A stretch of 64,000 nt of DNA from Sporosarcina gallistercoris (GCF_014836415.1 NZ_JACSQY010000010.1:62001-126000), one strand, 5' to 3'. Shown: positions 7,748 through 21,267, counted from the first letter of the stretch. A program made the numbers and translations. The notes: generated by a model from the letters alone, not told the origin.

Positions 7748-8407
7748 TTAAAAGGCCAAGAAAGAGCGGGGATTCACAGCGACGTCGTCTTTTTGTACTT
7801 CGAAGTGTAAGTGGACGCCTGCTTGCGGGTTCCATTCGTTTTCCGCAGTCATCGCTAGCGCTTCACCTTGTTGGATCTCGTCACCCTCTTTTACGAGAAT
7901 GCCAGTGACGGAGCGGTAAATCGTTTTCAATCCATCCTTGTGAGAGATGACGATTTCACTGCCTTTAAATGGATCTGAGACGATTTCTTCCACTTTACCA
8001 CTCATCGCTGCGACCACTTCGAACGGTTTCCCATCGACTGCAATCGACACTCCTTCATTTGTAACGTATGTCTGTTTAAATACGAGGAGTGCGTTTTCTC
8101 GACTAGCTGCATCGGCTTTTGCGTCATAGAAGTCCTGGATAATGGCAACTTGGTCAAGAAGTTCTTCATCAAACGGGTACTTCAGTTGTTCGTTTGCTGC
8201 GTTTGTTTCCAATGTCACTTCGTCTTGCGGTTTTTCTTTGTCCACAGCTGCCTGCTCACCGGCATCTGGTTTCGTCAATGCATTATATCCCCAAACCATT
8301 CCAACGAACAGCAGGGCGAAGCTTGCATAGATAGATGGCCAGAACCAGTTGCTTTTCGTGCTCTTGTTTTTCTGAGAAGGGGCTTTCGGTTTTTTTTCTT
8401 CTCTCAT
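7748..8407 (-). CDS. spoIIQ: Stage II sporulation protein SpoIIQ (LytM-like)
   Basis: 219 residues: short basic cytoplasmic part, one membrane helix (about 22-42), linker, and a C-terminal M23/LytM domain ending GVHLHFEVQKDDVAVNPRSFL. SpoIIQ is made in the forespore and binds SpoIIIAH across the intermembrane space. The second metal motif HLHFEV is intact, but where active M23 peptidases have HxxxD the sequence reads TNEGVSIA, lacking both ligands; a binding rather than enzymatic role is therefore likely (inference, in line with B. subtilis). Located 32 bp after spoIID with its own sigma-F-type promoter. Confidence 0.92.
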   Translation of the reverse strand: MREEKKPKAPSQKNKSTKSNWFWPSIYASFALLFVGMVWGYNALTKPDAGEQAAVDKEKPQDEVTLETNAANEQLKYPFDEELLDQVAIIQDFYDAKADAASRENALLVFKQTYVTNEGVSIAVDGKPFEVVAAMSGKVEEIVSDPFKGSEIVISHKDGLKTIYRSVTGILVKEGDEIQQGEALAMTAENEWNPQAGVHLHFEVQKDDVAVNPRSFLAF

Positions 8408-8426
8408 TTATGATCACCTCACTCGC

Positions 8427-8456
8427 TATTCTCTGCAAGTTAAGGATTTTTTAAAC
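8427..8456 (-). promoter_or_regulatory. Sigma-F-like promoter of spoIIQ
   Basis: Minus strand GTTTA (8456-8452), 15 bp, GCAGAGAATA (8436-8427), against the sigma-F consensus GYWTA and GGNRANANTW: one mismatch in all defined positions. It overlaps the 3' end of spoIID and lies 19 bp before the spoIIQ ATG. Confidence 0.65.
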
Positions 8457-9390
8457 ATTCCTCTTTCGATTTTTCAAAAGATTTTATTTCGGTGCCGGTA
8501 TAATAGTGTTTGACGATCTGTTCTGCGGTCCACCCCTTCTTTGCGTAAGCTTCTGCGCCGTTCTGACTCATACCGACGCCGTGACCGTATCCTTTCGTCG
8601 TGATGTGGACGATCTTGTTTGTTACATCGAACCCGATATTGAAGTCGGTGGAAGGGAGTTTCAGCTTTTCCCTCATTTCGCGACCGCTTGTTTCAAAGCT
8701 GTCTGACAGGACGCTCTGGACACGTCCTGTCTCATTGCGGACGAGTTGGAGTGCACGGAAATCATCTTCTTTCCATGACGTGCCTAGTTTTTCATTCCAC
8801 TCGGCGAGAGGCATGTTGAGTGTTCGTTCCACTTCTTCAGATACGGTTTGTTCGTCCGGGCTGTCCACGCTTTGTAAATATGGAATTGGATTGCCCGTGA
8901 AGTTCTCAGCAGTTTCCGTCTGACCGTTGGAAGTTGAGAAGAACATGGCGGTAATCATTTGTTCGTCGTGTACGATGACGGAGCCTGCTGTTTCTTCAAC
9001 TGCTTTCCGTATCTTCTGTTCGTTTTCCTTGAAATTTTTTCCCCAGCGTTCTTTACGTTCTTTTTCGTTAGAATAGACTTGTGCTGTAACGTCCCGACCG
9101 ATCGGTTTTGTGCCTTCTGCCGTTTCTTTGAGTGCATACGTGCGTGCTGCAATCGCCTGTGCTTTGAGGGCTTCCAGTGAGTAAGCGACTGGCATTTCAG
9201 ACGCGACGACTCCGATGATGTACTCTTCGAGCGGCAGTGGCTTGTCCTCTCCTTCTACTGTAATTTCGGTCTCACAAGCTAGTTCCTCGGGTGGCTTAGT
9301 GGCGTCTAGTGTTCTGTTGTACTTCAAGTTTAGGAGTACAGGTATAAAAAACAGGAAAATGATGAATACTACTAATAGTCTTTTGTCCAT
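8440..9390 (-). CDS. spoIID: Stage II sporulation protein SpoIID, peptidoglycan lytic transglycosylase
   Basis: 316 residues with an N-terminal membrane helix (about 5-21) and the SpoIID domain. LEEYIIGVVASEMP carries the catalytic Glu; LEALKAQAIAARTYAL and GYGHGVGMSQNGAEAYA are the other family motifs. In the mother cell it cleaves glycan strands with SpoIIM and SpoIIP during engulfment. The ATG at 9390 is the only possible start before a stop codon, yet no Shine-Dalgarno sequence precedes it, and a sigma-E-like promoter ends five bases before it. Confidence 0.93.
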   Translation of the reverse strand: MDKRLLVVFIIFLFFIPVLLNLKYNRTLDATKPPEELACETEITVEGEDKPLPLEEYIIGVVASEMPVAYSLEALKAQAIAARTYALKETAEGTKPIGRDVTAQVYSNEKERKERWGKNFKENEQKIRKAVEETAGSVIVHDEQMITAMFFSTSNGQTETAENFTGNPIPYLQSVDSPDEQTVSEEVERTLNMPLAEWNEKLGTSWKEDDFRALQLVRNETGRVQSVLSDSFETSGREMREKLKLPSTDFNIGFDVTNKIVHITTKGYGHGVGMSQNGAEAYAKKGWTAEQIVKHYYTGTEIKSFEKSKEECLKNP

Positions 9391-9395
9391 GTTGC

Positions 9396-9424
9396 ATGGT
9401 ATGTGTTATTCCAGACAATTATGA
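9396..9424 (-). promoter_or_regulatory. Sigma-E-like promoter of spoIID
   Basis: Minus strand TCATAATT (9424-9417), 13 bp, CATACCAT (9403-9396). Good agreement with sigma-E (-35 TCATATT type; -10 CATACANT with one mismatch). The predicted start of transcription falls at or next to the spoIID ATG. Confidence 0.5.
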
Positions 9425-9513
9425 GGCTATTTTTGACTTTCTCCTAGTCGTAGTCTTCTATGACATGAATCGACATGATTTTTCAATCATAATTGACTTT
9501 CATTTGAATTCAT

Positions 9514-9549
9514 CCACAAAAAAAACTGCCCCTCATGTAAGGGGCAGTT
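9514..9549 (-). terminator. Terminator of murAA
   Basis: AACTGCCCCT pairs with AGGGGCAGTT around CATGTA, followed by a run of T on the minus strand. Confidence 0.9.
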
Positions 9550-9559
9550 GTGATCGATA

Positions 9560-10861
9560 TTATGAATGAACGACTTCTGTGTCTGCTGTTTCAGATTCGC
9601 TGGAGACACGGCTGATGTCTGCGCCAAGTGCTTTCAGTTTCTGATGGAAGTTGACGTAGCCACGATCCAAGTGAATAAGCTCAGTGACTCTCGTAACGCC
9701 TTCTGCGACAAGTCCTGCAAGGATGAGTGCAGCTGCAGCACGAAGATCGGTTGCTGCTACTTCAGCGCCTTGAAGGTCTGAAGGTCCGTTCATGATGACG
9801 GAACGTCCTTCGATTTTAATATCAGCATTCATGCGACGGAATTCTTCCACGTGCATGAAGCGGTTTTCGAAGACTGTCTCTGTCAATACACCAGTACCTT
9901 CTGCTTTCAACATGAGTGCCATCATTTGTGACTGCATGTCTGTCGGGAATCCAGGATGAGGCATCGTCTTCAAGTCAACCGATTTCAATGGGTGCTGCGC
10001 TGTAATGCGAAGACCTTCATCGAGTTCAGTAATGACAACGCCCATTTCCTGCAGCTTGGAAATCAATGCCGCGTTGTGCTCAGGCAATGCGTTTTCAATT
10101 GTCACGTCTCCGCCTGTAATCGCTGCGGCAACCATGAATGTACCTGTTTCGATACGGTCCGGGATGATGTTGTGCACAGCACCGACTAATTTTTCCACGC
10201 CTTCGATGCGGATAACGTCCGTACCAGCACCGATGACTCTGCCGCCCATTTCGTTGATGAAGTTCGCAAGGTCAACAATTTCAGGCTCTTTAGCCGCATT
10301 TTCAATCAATGTCGTTCCGTTAGCGAGCGCAGCTGCAGTCATGATATTCTCCGTTGCACCGACACTTGGGAAATCGAGATAGATTTTTGCGCCTTGCAGA
10401 CCGTTTTTAGCTCGTGCTTCAACAAAACCGTGACCAAACGAAATGTCCGCGCCCATTGCTTCGAACCCTTTCAAGTGCTGGTCGATCGGACGGGATCCGA
10501 TTGCACATCCGCCTGGCATTGCCACGCGTGCAAAGCCATTGCGCGCAAGGAGCGGACCCATCACTAGAATGGATGCACGCATTTTACGCACGTATTCAAA
10601 TTGCGCTTCACTCGTAAGTGTTTCCGTGGAATCAATGATCAGCTCGCCAATTTCAGGTTTATATTCTGTTTTTGCATATAAGCTCTTCAGTACTTCATTA
10701 ATTGTGCGGACATCCGAAAGATTAGGTACTTCACGGATGACATTGACGCCCTCAGTAGCAAGCAACGCAGCCGCGAGTATCGGCAACACTGCGTTCTTAG
10801 CTCCTTCTACCCGCACAGAACCGTGCAGCTGTCGCCCACCATTAATAATAATTTTATCCAA
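9560..10861 (-). CDS. murAA: UDP-N-acetylglucosamine 1-carboxyvinyltransferase (first MurA)
   Basis: 433 residues, full length. MurA transfers enolpyruvate from PEP to UDP-GlcNAc, the committed step of peptidoglycan synthesis. The PEP/fosfomycin cysteine is visible in [15 protein letters not shown], and the sugar-nucleotide site in [15 protein letters not shown]. The start is a TTG with GGAGGGG six bases before it; the upstream open frame has no family similarity. Position next to spoIID corresponds to B. subtilis murAA. A second MurA is encoded at 34374-35657. Confidence 0.93.
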   Translation of the reverse strand: MDKIIINGGRQLHGSVRVEGAKNAVLPILAAALLATEGVNVIREVPNLSDVRTINEVLKSLYAKTEYKPEIGELIIDSTETLTSEAQFEYVRKMRASILVMGPLLARNGFARVAMPGGCAIGSRPIDQHLKGFEAMGADISFGHGFVEARAKNGLQGAKIYLDFPSVGATENIMTAAALANGTTLIENAAKEPEIVDLANFINEMGGRVIGAGTDVIRIEGVEKLVGAVHNIIPDRIETGTFMVAAAITGGDVTIENALPEHNAALISKLQEMGVVITELDEGLRITAQHPLKSVDLKTMPHPGFPTDMQSQMMALMLKAEGTGVLTETVFENRFMHVEEFRRMNADIKIEGRSVIMNGPSDLQGAEVAATDLRAAAALILAGLVAEGVTRVTELIHLDRGYVNFHQKLKALGADISRVSSESETADTEVVHS

Positions 10862-11226
10862 AACAAGCCCCTCCGACTCAAAGTTATAATTCGTTCTTAA
10901 GCGTAACAAGTTTACATATCCAAAAGTCAGTAAATTATAGTAGTAAAAATCATCCAAACTCAGTCCATTGTACAACGACGCGCTGCAATTCACAAGCGCC
11001 ATTGTGACCCTTTCCGACAAAAGATAGCTGTAGTCTAAATTATGTACAGTCGGGATGTCCTGTGTGGGTATTTTACAATTTCTTTATGACTGCCATATTA
11101 CGAAAAGGTTACATTCAACTTGGTTCCCTTGTGCTGATTCAGGTAAACCTCTCTCATCAAATTATAATGAAAGTATTCGTCTCATTGCCCCAGAGGCATC
11201 AAATGTCTATGCGGCGATAAGACGGA
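10862..11226 (-). other. Intergenic region upstream of murAA
   Basis: 365 bp without a supported gene. A perfect -10 TATAAT lies on the minus strand at 10939-10934, but the -35 position (CTGAGT at 18 bp or TGAGTT at 17 bp) is poor. In B. subtilis a ywmB-type gene occupies this place; no such frame is present here. Confidence 0.4.
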
Positions 11227-11460
11227 TCATCCAAAGATGAAAGGAAGTCTTCCCGACCAATAGGATATGTCTAAAAAGAAATTTGATACCGAAGAACCGA
11301 TGGCAATACTCAACATAATAAATAATAATTGTGTTTGAAATACGCGATTTTTACGGATGATCGCTTGCGGCATGATCGCTTGCAAAGCAAAAAACGAGAC
11401 ACCTATGAAAAAAATATGTGATCCGAGTGCCAATAATGGATTAACGCCTAGTGCGTCCAT
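11227..11460 (-). CDS. ywzB: DUF1146 (YwzB) membrane protein
   Basis: 77 residues with two predicted membrane helices (about 9-30 and 43-61). The sequence HIFFIGVSFFALQ and the gene's place just after atpC match the DUF1146/YwzB family, whose function is unknown. Two ATGs are possible (11466 and 11460); the second is preferred because GGGAG is nine bases upstream of it and only three from the first. Confidence 0.8.
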   Translation of the reverse strand: MDALGVNPLLALGSHIFFIGVSFFALQAIMPQAIIRKNRVFQTQLLFIMLSIAIGSSVSNFFLDISYWSGRLPFIFG

Positions 11461-11516
11461 AGTCATCTACTCCCGATGCGTACTTTTAACGATAAAGTAC
11501 GTTTTTTGTCAGCGTT

Positions 11517-11553
11517 AAAAAAAATCGGACAGAAGAACCTCCTCTGTCCGATT
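11517..11553 (-). terminator. Terminator of the atp operon
   Basis: AAATCGGACAGA pairs with TCTGTCCGATTT, followed by eight T on the minus strand, directly after atpC. Confidence 0.92.
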
Positions 11554-11567
11554 TGCTCGTATCCGAC

Positions 11568-11963
11568 TTACATGCCGGAAACATTAATACGGTTAATGGC
11601 CCTACGTAAATTAAGTTCGGCCATTTGACGCTCCAGTTTGTTCGTAGTCTGCTGGAGTTCAACTTCTGCCTTACGTTTCGCAAGTTCAGCACGTGCCAGG
11701 TCGATGCGAGAAGCAAGTTCCGCACTTTGCGCAAGCACTGTGACAACATCCGGACGGACTTCCAAGAATCCGCCGTTCACTGCCACGTGTTCTGTTGAAT
11801 TGCCGTTTTTCAGGCGAAGTGCGCCGATATCAAGTGGAGCTACCATCGCGATGTGTCCCGGTAAAATACCAAGCTCACCCGTTTCGGTAACAGCTATCAC
11901 CATATCCGCTTCAGTTTCGCTGACAGGGCCGTCGGGAGTGACGATATTAACTTTTATCTTCAT
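11568..11963 (-). CDS. atpC: F1 ATP synthase epsilon subunit
   Basis: 131 residues: N-terminal beta sandwich with [18 protein letters not shown] and a C-terminal helical hairpin ([17 protein letters not shown]...). Epsilon binds gamma in the central stalk and inhibits ATP hydrolysis. Last gene of the operon, 24 bp after atpD, followed by the operon terminator. Confidence 0.97.
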   Translation of the reverse strand: MKIKVNIVTPDGPVSETEADMVIAVTETGELGILPGHIAMVAPLDIGALRLKNGNSTEHVAVNGGFLEVRPDVVTVLAQSAELASRIDLARAELAKRKAEVELQQTTNKLERQMAELNLRRAINRINVSGM

Positions 11964-11987
11964 AATTTCCCCTCCTGGTCCCTTTTA

Positions 11988-14307
<2,320 letters not shown>

Positions 14308-14352
14308 CTATTCACCACCTTTTTGTTTTAGTCCCGTAATCCGTTACTTAAC

Positions 14353-15876
<1,524 letters not shown>

Positions 15877-15891
15877 TCATCTTTCAAGATT

Positions 15892-16428
15892 TTAACCGAT
15901 CAACGTACGCTGCAATTTAGTAAGCTTGCTGCTAATGCTGCTGTCGAAGATACGGTTTCCGATCTGAAGGCGGATGCCTCCGATCAATTTCGGTTCAATG
16001 ATTGTCTTAAGTTGAAGCGACTGTTTGCCGACTTTATGAGCAAACGCGCTGGAAATTGCTGTTTCTTCCTGCTCAGTCAAAGGACGGATTGCATACACTG
16101 TCGCTTCCGCAACACCGGATGCAGCGTTCGCTAACTGATGGAAATCTTCGAGAACGTCGCTTAGTTCATCCATACGGTCCGCATCGAGCATCACGTATAG
16201 TGCATTGAGCAATAATGCTTGCGCACCTGGCAGGATATTAGCGATCAATTCACGTTTTTTGTTCAATGACAGTTGTGGTAAGCTCATAAGCTCCTCGAAG
16301 CCTTTGTTGCCGCTGAGTGCTGCTTGGAGCTCTCGAACGTCAGTGTGGACTGCGAGCAAGACGCCTTGTTCCTGAGCTGCTTTGAACAACCCAGTTGCAT
16401 AACGTTCCGCTACGATAGAACGGCTCAT
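15892..16428 (-). CDS. atpH: ATP synthase delta subunit
   Basis: 178 residues. N-terminal helical domain (SIVAERYATGLFKAAQEQGV) and C-terminal motif GGIRLQIGNRIFDSSISSKL, typical of the OSCP/delta family that links the b stalk to the top of F1. The start overlaps the end of atpF by 4 bp (ATGA), indicating coupled translation. Confidence 0.96.
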   Translation of the reverse strand: MSRSIVAERYATGLFKAAQEQGVLLAVHTDVRELQAALSGNKGFEELMSLPQLSLNKKRELIANILPGAQALLLNALYVMLDADRMDELSDVLEDFHQLANAASGVAEATVYAIRPLTEQEETAISSAFAHKVGKQSLQLKTIIEPKLIGGIRLQIGNRIFDSSISSKLTKLQRTLIG

Positions 16429-16976
16429 CGGCCTTCCCCTGCCTTCACAATCGTTTCTTCGATCAATGCGCGGTTATCCTCCTCGGATACTTCTTTACCG
16501 AGTACTTTAGACGCTGCCATGATTGAAAGAGATACGAATTCTTCGCGGACAGCCGCAATTGCTTTTTCTTTCTCAGTGGCGATTTCAAGCGCTGCGTTCT
16601 CTTTCATACGGCCCACTTCTGCGCGTGTCGTTTGAATGAGTTCCTCACGTTGAGCTTCGCCTTGCTTTTTCGCATTTTCAACGATTGACTGTGCGTTTGT
16701 ATGTGCTTCTTTTAAAAGAGCGCGTTGCTCTTCCAACAATTTCTGTGAGTCTAGACGGCTTTGTTCAGCCGCATCGATTTCATTTGCAATCATTTCAGCA
16801 CGCTGATCCATGATCCCCATCAACGGTCCCCATGCGAATTTCTTCAAAAGAAGCATGAGAAGAGTGAAGAAGAACACTGTTGCAATGATATCACCTAAGT
16901 TCAGCCGTTGGTTCAGGCTGGATAAGAATCCCGAGTCAGCGTTTGCTGACAAAAGGACGAAGGTATCCAAAAACAC
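16425..16976 (-). CDS. atpF: ATP synthase b subunit
   Basis: 183 residues: an N-terminal membrane helix (about 28-46, IIATVFFFTLLMLLLKKFAW) and a long charged coiled coil forming the peripheral stalk. The start is a GTG with AGGGAGTG eight bases upstream. It lies 257 bp after atpE, an unusually wide gap for this operon, containing a hairpin. Confidence 0.95.
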   Translation of the reverse strand: MFLDTFVLLSANADSGFLSSLNQRLNLGDIIATVFFFTLLMLLLKKFAWGPLMGIMDQRAEMIANEIDAAEQSRLDSQKLLEEQRALLKEAHTNAQSIVENAKKQGEAQREELIQTTRAEVGRMKENAALEIATEKEKAIAAVREEFVSLSIMAASKVLGKEVSEEDNRALIEETIVKAGEGR

Positions 16977-17233
16977 GATTGTTTCACTCCCTTCAAAAAC
17001 TTACGTCTGATCTACAAACGTTTTGGTTAGAATGATTGGCTCGAGCACATGACATGCCCGATATACGCTGACATAAACGAATGGCGAAGGATCGATCTTT
17101 TTCCATTCTTCGCCATTGTTTAAAGTTCTTATAAAGTGGTTAGATAACAGAGGGAGTCATACAGGCTGGCAAGACCGCTTTGCAGCCCAGGCCCTATCCA
17201 ACTCGTTAACTACCTGGATCGGTTCTGATTGAA
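16977..17233 (-). other. atpE-atpF spacer with stem-loop
   Basis: A 257-bp non-coding spacer inside the atp operon. It holds a perfect 10-bp inverted repeat AATGGCGAAG (17080-17089) / CTTCGCCATT (17108-17117) with an 18-nt loop and no T tract, so it is not a classical terminator. It may act in mRNA processing or stability to raise c-subunit output (inference). Confidence 0.55.
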
Positions 17234-17482
<249 letters not shown>

Positions 17483-17522
17483 TTAGTTTGGTAGTGCGTA
17501 TTCCCGCAAGCGGGTTTTATGT

Positions 17523-18257
<735 letters not shown>

Positions 18258-18262
18258 TCAGT

Positions 18263-18634
18263 TTAAGAATGATGCTTCACATGGTAAAAGATCCTATCAA
18301 TCAGCAATAGGGCATATGGAATCATCAAACCAATCACAGTACTGATCAGATTGAAGTATTCTGGCATCGACATCGCGATGGCGGCCGCAGCCACTCCGGA
18401 AGCGAAACGCAATCCCGAACCGAGCGAAACCTTTTTGCCCTGATCCAGTTTCTTGTCGAATTGTTCCATTCTACGGATAAGTATCCAGAAATTATACAAT
18501 CCGAAGATTAATCCTAGCAAAAGACCAGCAAAAATCTCCTTCGCTCCCGTAAAGGCCCAGCCTAGAATCAGCAATGCGAGCAAAAAAAATAGAGCTCTCT
18601 TTTGCCTTGTGAAAATTTCCTGCATTGTCTGCAT
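18263..18634 (-). CDS. atpI: ATP synthase protein I
   Basis: 123 residues with four predicted membrane helices (ALFFLLALLILGWAF, IFAGLLLGLIFGLYNFWIL, SGVAAAAIAMSM, TVIGLMIPYALLLI). AtpI helps c-ring assembly in some bacteria. First gene of the operon; the ATG is about 11 bases after GGAG. Between promoter and gene is a leader of about 340 nt. Confidence 0.88.
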   Translation of the reverse strand: MQTMQEIFTRQKRALFFLLALLILGWAFTGAKEIFAGLLLGLIFGLYNFWILIRRMEQFDKKLDQGKKVSLGSGLRFASGVAAAAIAMSMPEYFNLISTVIGLMIPYALLLIDRIFYHVKHHS

Positions 18635-18979
18635 GGTAGGTGAGTCTCCTATTACGATAAGTTTAGTTAGAAACTGAAGCGCTCGACTTTCGGTTTAGAA
18701 GTCGAACAATGAGCGGGTTCGCAGGTTGGTGCGCATTGGCTTGTCCGAGTTGTACGGCAACCACTTACTGATCAGATGTCTCGGGAAGTACCGGGACTAA
18801 GAATGGTAAGAAAAGTGCCGCCTGCTTGGCGTTCACCAGGACACGTTGTCCAACGTATCGCACTGATGCCCATATACTTTAGTGCGATAGGCTACGAGTG
18901 ATGATAGAACTTAGCCAAAAAATCAAGCGGTTTCAGCTGATTTATCTATGTATAAACCCTATCATTATTACCCTCTGTA
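18635..18979 (-). other. Long leader of the atp operon
   Basis: No gene in this stretch. A perfect 9-bp inverted repeat TATCGCACT (18856-18864) / AGTGCGATA (18881-18889) with a 16-nt loop would form in the leader RNA. No T tract follows, so regulation by termination is not evident. No known riboswitch pattern was recognised. Confidence 0.45.
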
Positions 18980-19008
18980 AGCATACAATAGCGATATTTT
19001 GATGTCAA
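18980..19008 (-). promoter_or_regulatory. atpI: Sigma-A promoter of the atp operon
   Basis: Minus strand TTGACA (19008-19003), 17 bp, TATGCT (18985-18980): perfect -35, 4 of 6 in the -10, ideal spacing. Confidence 0.85.
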
Positions 19009-19154
19009 TTGATTCCCGTGAAATTCTTCACAAACTATAGGTACTGTCAAACAATCGACACACTTTCATAAAAAATTGTTGTGTTTCTGAAAATCAGGGA
19101 ATTCCCTTATTTTTCGTGTGCGGATTTCTTAGGCATTTTCATTGTATGATAGAG

Positions 19155-19352
19155 AGTTTTTCTCCGCATGTAGAGCACCCCACTTATCGAACATAAGGGT
19201 AGCTGCTGTCTAGGCTTCTAGGGTGACGGACTCGATTGCATAGAATGCAGGCTCGCCACTTTGTCATTCTAGTTCGATCTAAAAGAGAGGGCAAAACCAT
19301 GTGCTCGTAAAAAAATCTCAAAAAGCAGAGGAATGTCAGCCTCTGCTTTTTC
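19155..19352 (+). ncRNA. Candidate structured RNA, class unknown
   Basis: Four nested helices: GAGCAC/GTGCTC (19173-19178 with 19301-19306), ATCGAA/TTCGAT (19186-19191 with 19273-19278), CTAGGGTGAC/GTCATTCTAG (19218-19227 with 19263-19272) and TGCAT/ATGCA (19237-19241 with 19245-19249). The third helix needs two G-U pairs that form only in the plus-strand RNA. The plus strand then meets the hairpin terminator at 19321-19352. A TATGAT at 19145-19150 could be a -10, but no good -35 is present. No match to riboswitches, 6S, SRP or RNase P RNA that I know. Confidence 0.35.
19321..19352. terminator. Bidirectional terminator after mnaA
   Basis: AAAAAGCAGAGG / CCTCTGCTTTTT with an 8-nt loop; T tract on both strands. 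It ends mnaA on the minus strand and could end the RNA candidate on the plus strand. Confidence 0.9.
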
Positions 19353-19369
19353 GGTGTCTTTTATTCAAT

Positions 19370-20494
19370 TTACTTGGTTTGTTCGTTTAAATATTTTTTC
19401 AAAGCCTCTACGATCCGTTCCGATGCGTGGCCATCTCCGTATGGATTGGACGCTTTCGCCATGGAATCGTAGGCGTTTTGGTCAGATAGAAGTTCGTCCG
19501 CCAAGTTGAAGATCGTATCTTCGTCGGTTCCCGCTAGTTTCAGCGTTCCTGCGTCGATTCCTTCCGGGCGTTCCGTTGTGTCACGGAGGACAATAACAGG
19601 TTTACCAAGTGAAGGGGCTTCTTCTTGGATGCCGCCAGAATCGGTTAGGATAATGTGCGAACGTGCTGCAAAGTTATGGAAGTCCACAACTTCAAGCGGT
19701 TCAATCAGGTGGATCCGGTCGTTATTCCCAAGCAATTCGTCCGCAACTTCACGTACAGCAGGGTTCATGTGTACGGGATAGATCACTTGAATGTCGTCGT
19801 GTTTTTCAAGCAGGCGATTAATGGCGCGGAACATGTTGCGCATCGGATCCCCTAAGTTTTCACGACGGTGCGCTGTGAGTAAAACAAGACGGTCATCACC
19901 GATTTTTTCGAAAATCGGATGCGTATACGTGTCGTCGACCGTTGTATGCAACGCATCGATTGCCGTATTCCCTGTGATGAAAATCCGGTCTTCCGGCTTT
20001 CCTTCATTGATGAGGTTTTGCGCAGATTTCTCAGTTGGTGAGAAATGAAGGTCTGCCAGGACGCCCGTCAGCTGACGGTTCATCTCTTCAGGATATGGTG
20101 AGTACTTGTCCCATGTACGAAGACCCGCTTCGACATGACCGACTGCAATTTTGTTATAAAATGCTGCGAGACTGCCGACGAATGTCGTTGCTGTGTCCCC
20201 GTGAACGAGTACGATGTCCGGTTGTGCTTCTTTCATGATTCCGTCAAGTCCTTCTAGGCCGCGAGTTGCGACGTCGATAAGGGTTTGACGATCTTTCATG
20301 ATGTTCAGGTCGAAATCAGGTGTGATGCCGAACGTTTTGAGCACTTGGTCCAACATTTCACGGTGCTGTGCCGTTACGGTTACGATCGATTCGATGTCTT
20401 CTTCATGCTTCTGCAATTCAAGAACGAGCGGAGCCATTTTGATGGCTTCCGGACGCGTTCCAAAAATCGTCATTACTTTCCATTTACGTTTCAA
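19370..20494 (-). CDS. mnaA: UDP-N-acetylglucosamine 2-epimerase
   Basis: 374 residues with the proposed start. WecB/MnaA family: VMTIFGTRPEAIKMAP at the N-terminus, GHVEAGLRTWDKYSPYPEE, LLTAHRRENLGDPM, and DSGGIQEEAPSLGKPVIVLR at the substrate site. It interconverts UDP-GlcNAc and UDP-ManNAc, the precursor for teichoic acid linkage units. A GTG at 20503 would add three residues but sits directly on the GGGGAAGG; the TTG at 20494 is nine bases behind it and is preferred. Lies between upp and the atp operon. Confidence 0.93.
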   Translation of the reverse strand: MKRKWKVMTIFGTRPEAIKMAPLVLELQKHEEDIESIVTVTAQHREMLDQVLKTFGITPDFDLNIMKDRQTLIDVATRGLEGLDGIMKEAQPDIVLVHGDTATTFVGSLAAFYNKIAVGHVEAGLRTWDKYSPYPEEMNRQLTGVLADLHFSPTEKSAQNLINEGKPEDRIFITGNTAIDALHTTVDDTYTHPIFEKIGDDRLVLLTAHRRENLGDPMRNMFRAINRLLEKHDDIQVIYPVHMNPAVREVADELLGNNDRIHLIEPLEVVDFHNFAARSHIILTDSGGIQEEAPSLGKPVIVLRDTTERPEGIDAGTLKLAGTDEDTIFNLADELLSDQNAYDSMAKASNPYGDGHASERIVEALKKYLNEQTK

Positions 20495-20514
20495 AGTGTT
20501 CACGCCTTCCCCAA

Positions 20515-21144
20515 TTATTTGGTTCCGAACAAACGGTCCCCAGCGTCGCCGAGTCCAGGTACGATGTAGCCGTGATCGTTCAGTTTTTCATCAAGTGCAG
20601 CGATGTAAACGTCTACGTCAGGGTGTGCATCTGTAAATACTTTCACGCCTTCAGGAGCGGCAATCAGGCACATGAACTTAATGTGCTTCGCTCCGCGTTT
20701 TTTCAATGAATTGACAGCTTCCACTGCCGTTCCGCCTGTAGCAAGCATCGGGTCGACGACGATCAATTCACGTTCGGAAACGTCCGACGGCAGCTTCACG
20801 AAATATTCGTGTGGTTGAAGAGTTTCAGGATCGCGGAATAACCCGACGTGTCCAACTCTTGCTGCAGGGATCAGTTTCAGAATCCCATCCACCATTCCAA
20901 TACCTGCGCGTAAAATCGGTACAATTCCGAGTTTCTTCCCTGCAAGTACGTTCGATTTCGCCATGCAAACCGGCGTTTCAACGTCTACTTCCTGGAGGGG
21001 CAGCTCTCGTGTGATTTCAAAGGCCATCAATGTTGCAACTTCATCAACGAGTTCGCGGAATTCTTTTGTTCCTGTGTTAACGTCTCGGATGAATGTGAGT
21101 TTGTGCTGGATGAGCGGGTGATCGAATACGTGTACTTTAGCCAT
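20515..21144 (-). CDS. upp: Uracil phosphoribosyltransferase
   Basis: 209 residues, the usual length. PRPP-binding motif [15 protein letters not shown]; uracil site near [16 protein letters not shown] at the C-terminus. Salvages uracil to UMP. Start at [11 protein letters not shown] with AAAGGAG upstream. Genes glyA, upp and mnaA are collinear but a 542-bp gap with repeats separates glyA from upp. Confidence 0.96.
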   Translation of the reverse strand: MAKVHVFDHPLIQHKLTFIRDVNTGTKEFRELVDEVATLMAFEITRELPLQEVDVETPVCMAKSNVLAGKKLGIVPILRAGIGMVDGILKLIPAARVGHVGLFRDPETLQPHEYFVKLPSDVSERELIVVDPMLATGGTAVEAVNSLKKRGAKHIKFMCLIAAPEGVKVFTDAHPDVDVYIAALDEKLNDHGYIVPGLGDAGDRLFGTK

Positions 21145-21267
21145 TAGAATCGCTCCTTTTACTTTATCCAATACAGTATAACAGAATGATGGCGCGAGTG
21201 GTTGCTTGGCATGAAGTTTGGAATTCGCGGAAGATTTACACGGTTGCGGAGCGGAGTTTTTGTGTTT

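Noticed and set aside
11055..11240. Plus-strand frame upstream of murAA
   Set aside because: No ribosome binding site and no recognisable protein features; falls in an intergenic region.
11480..11507. Plus-strand terminator GTACTTT...AAAGTAC with T6
   Set aside because: Looks like a terminator but no plus-strand gene or promoter precedes it; left unannotated.
19155..19352. Known RNA classes (6S, SRP, RNase P, T-box, common riboswitches)
   Set aside because: No diagnostic conserved stretches of any of these could be found on either strand.
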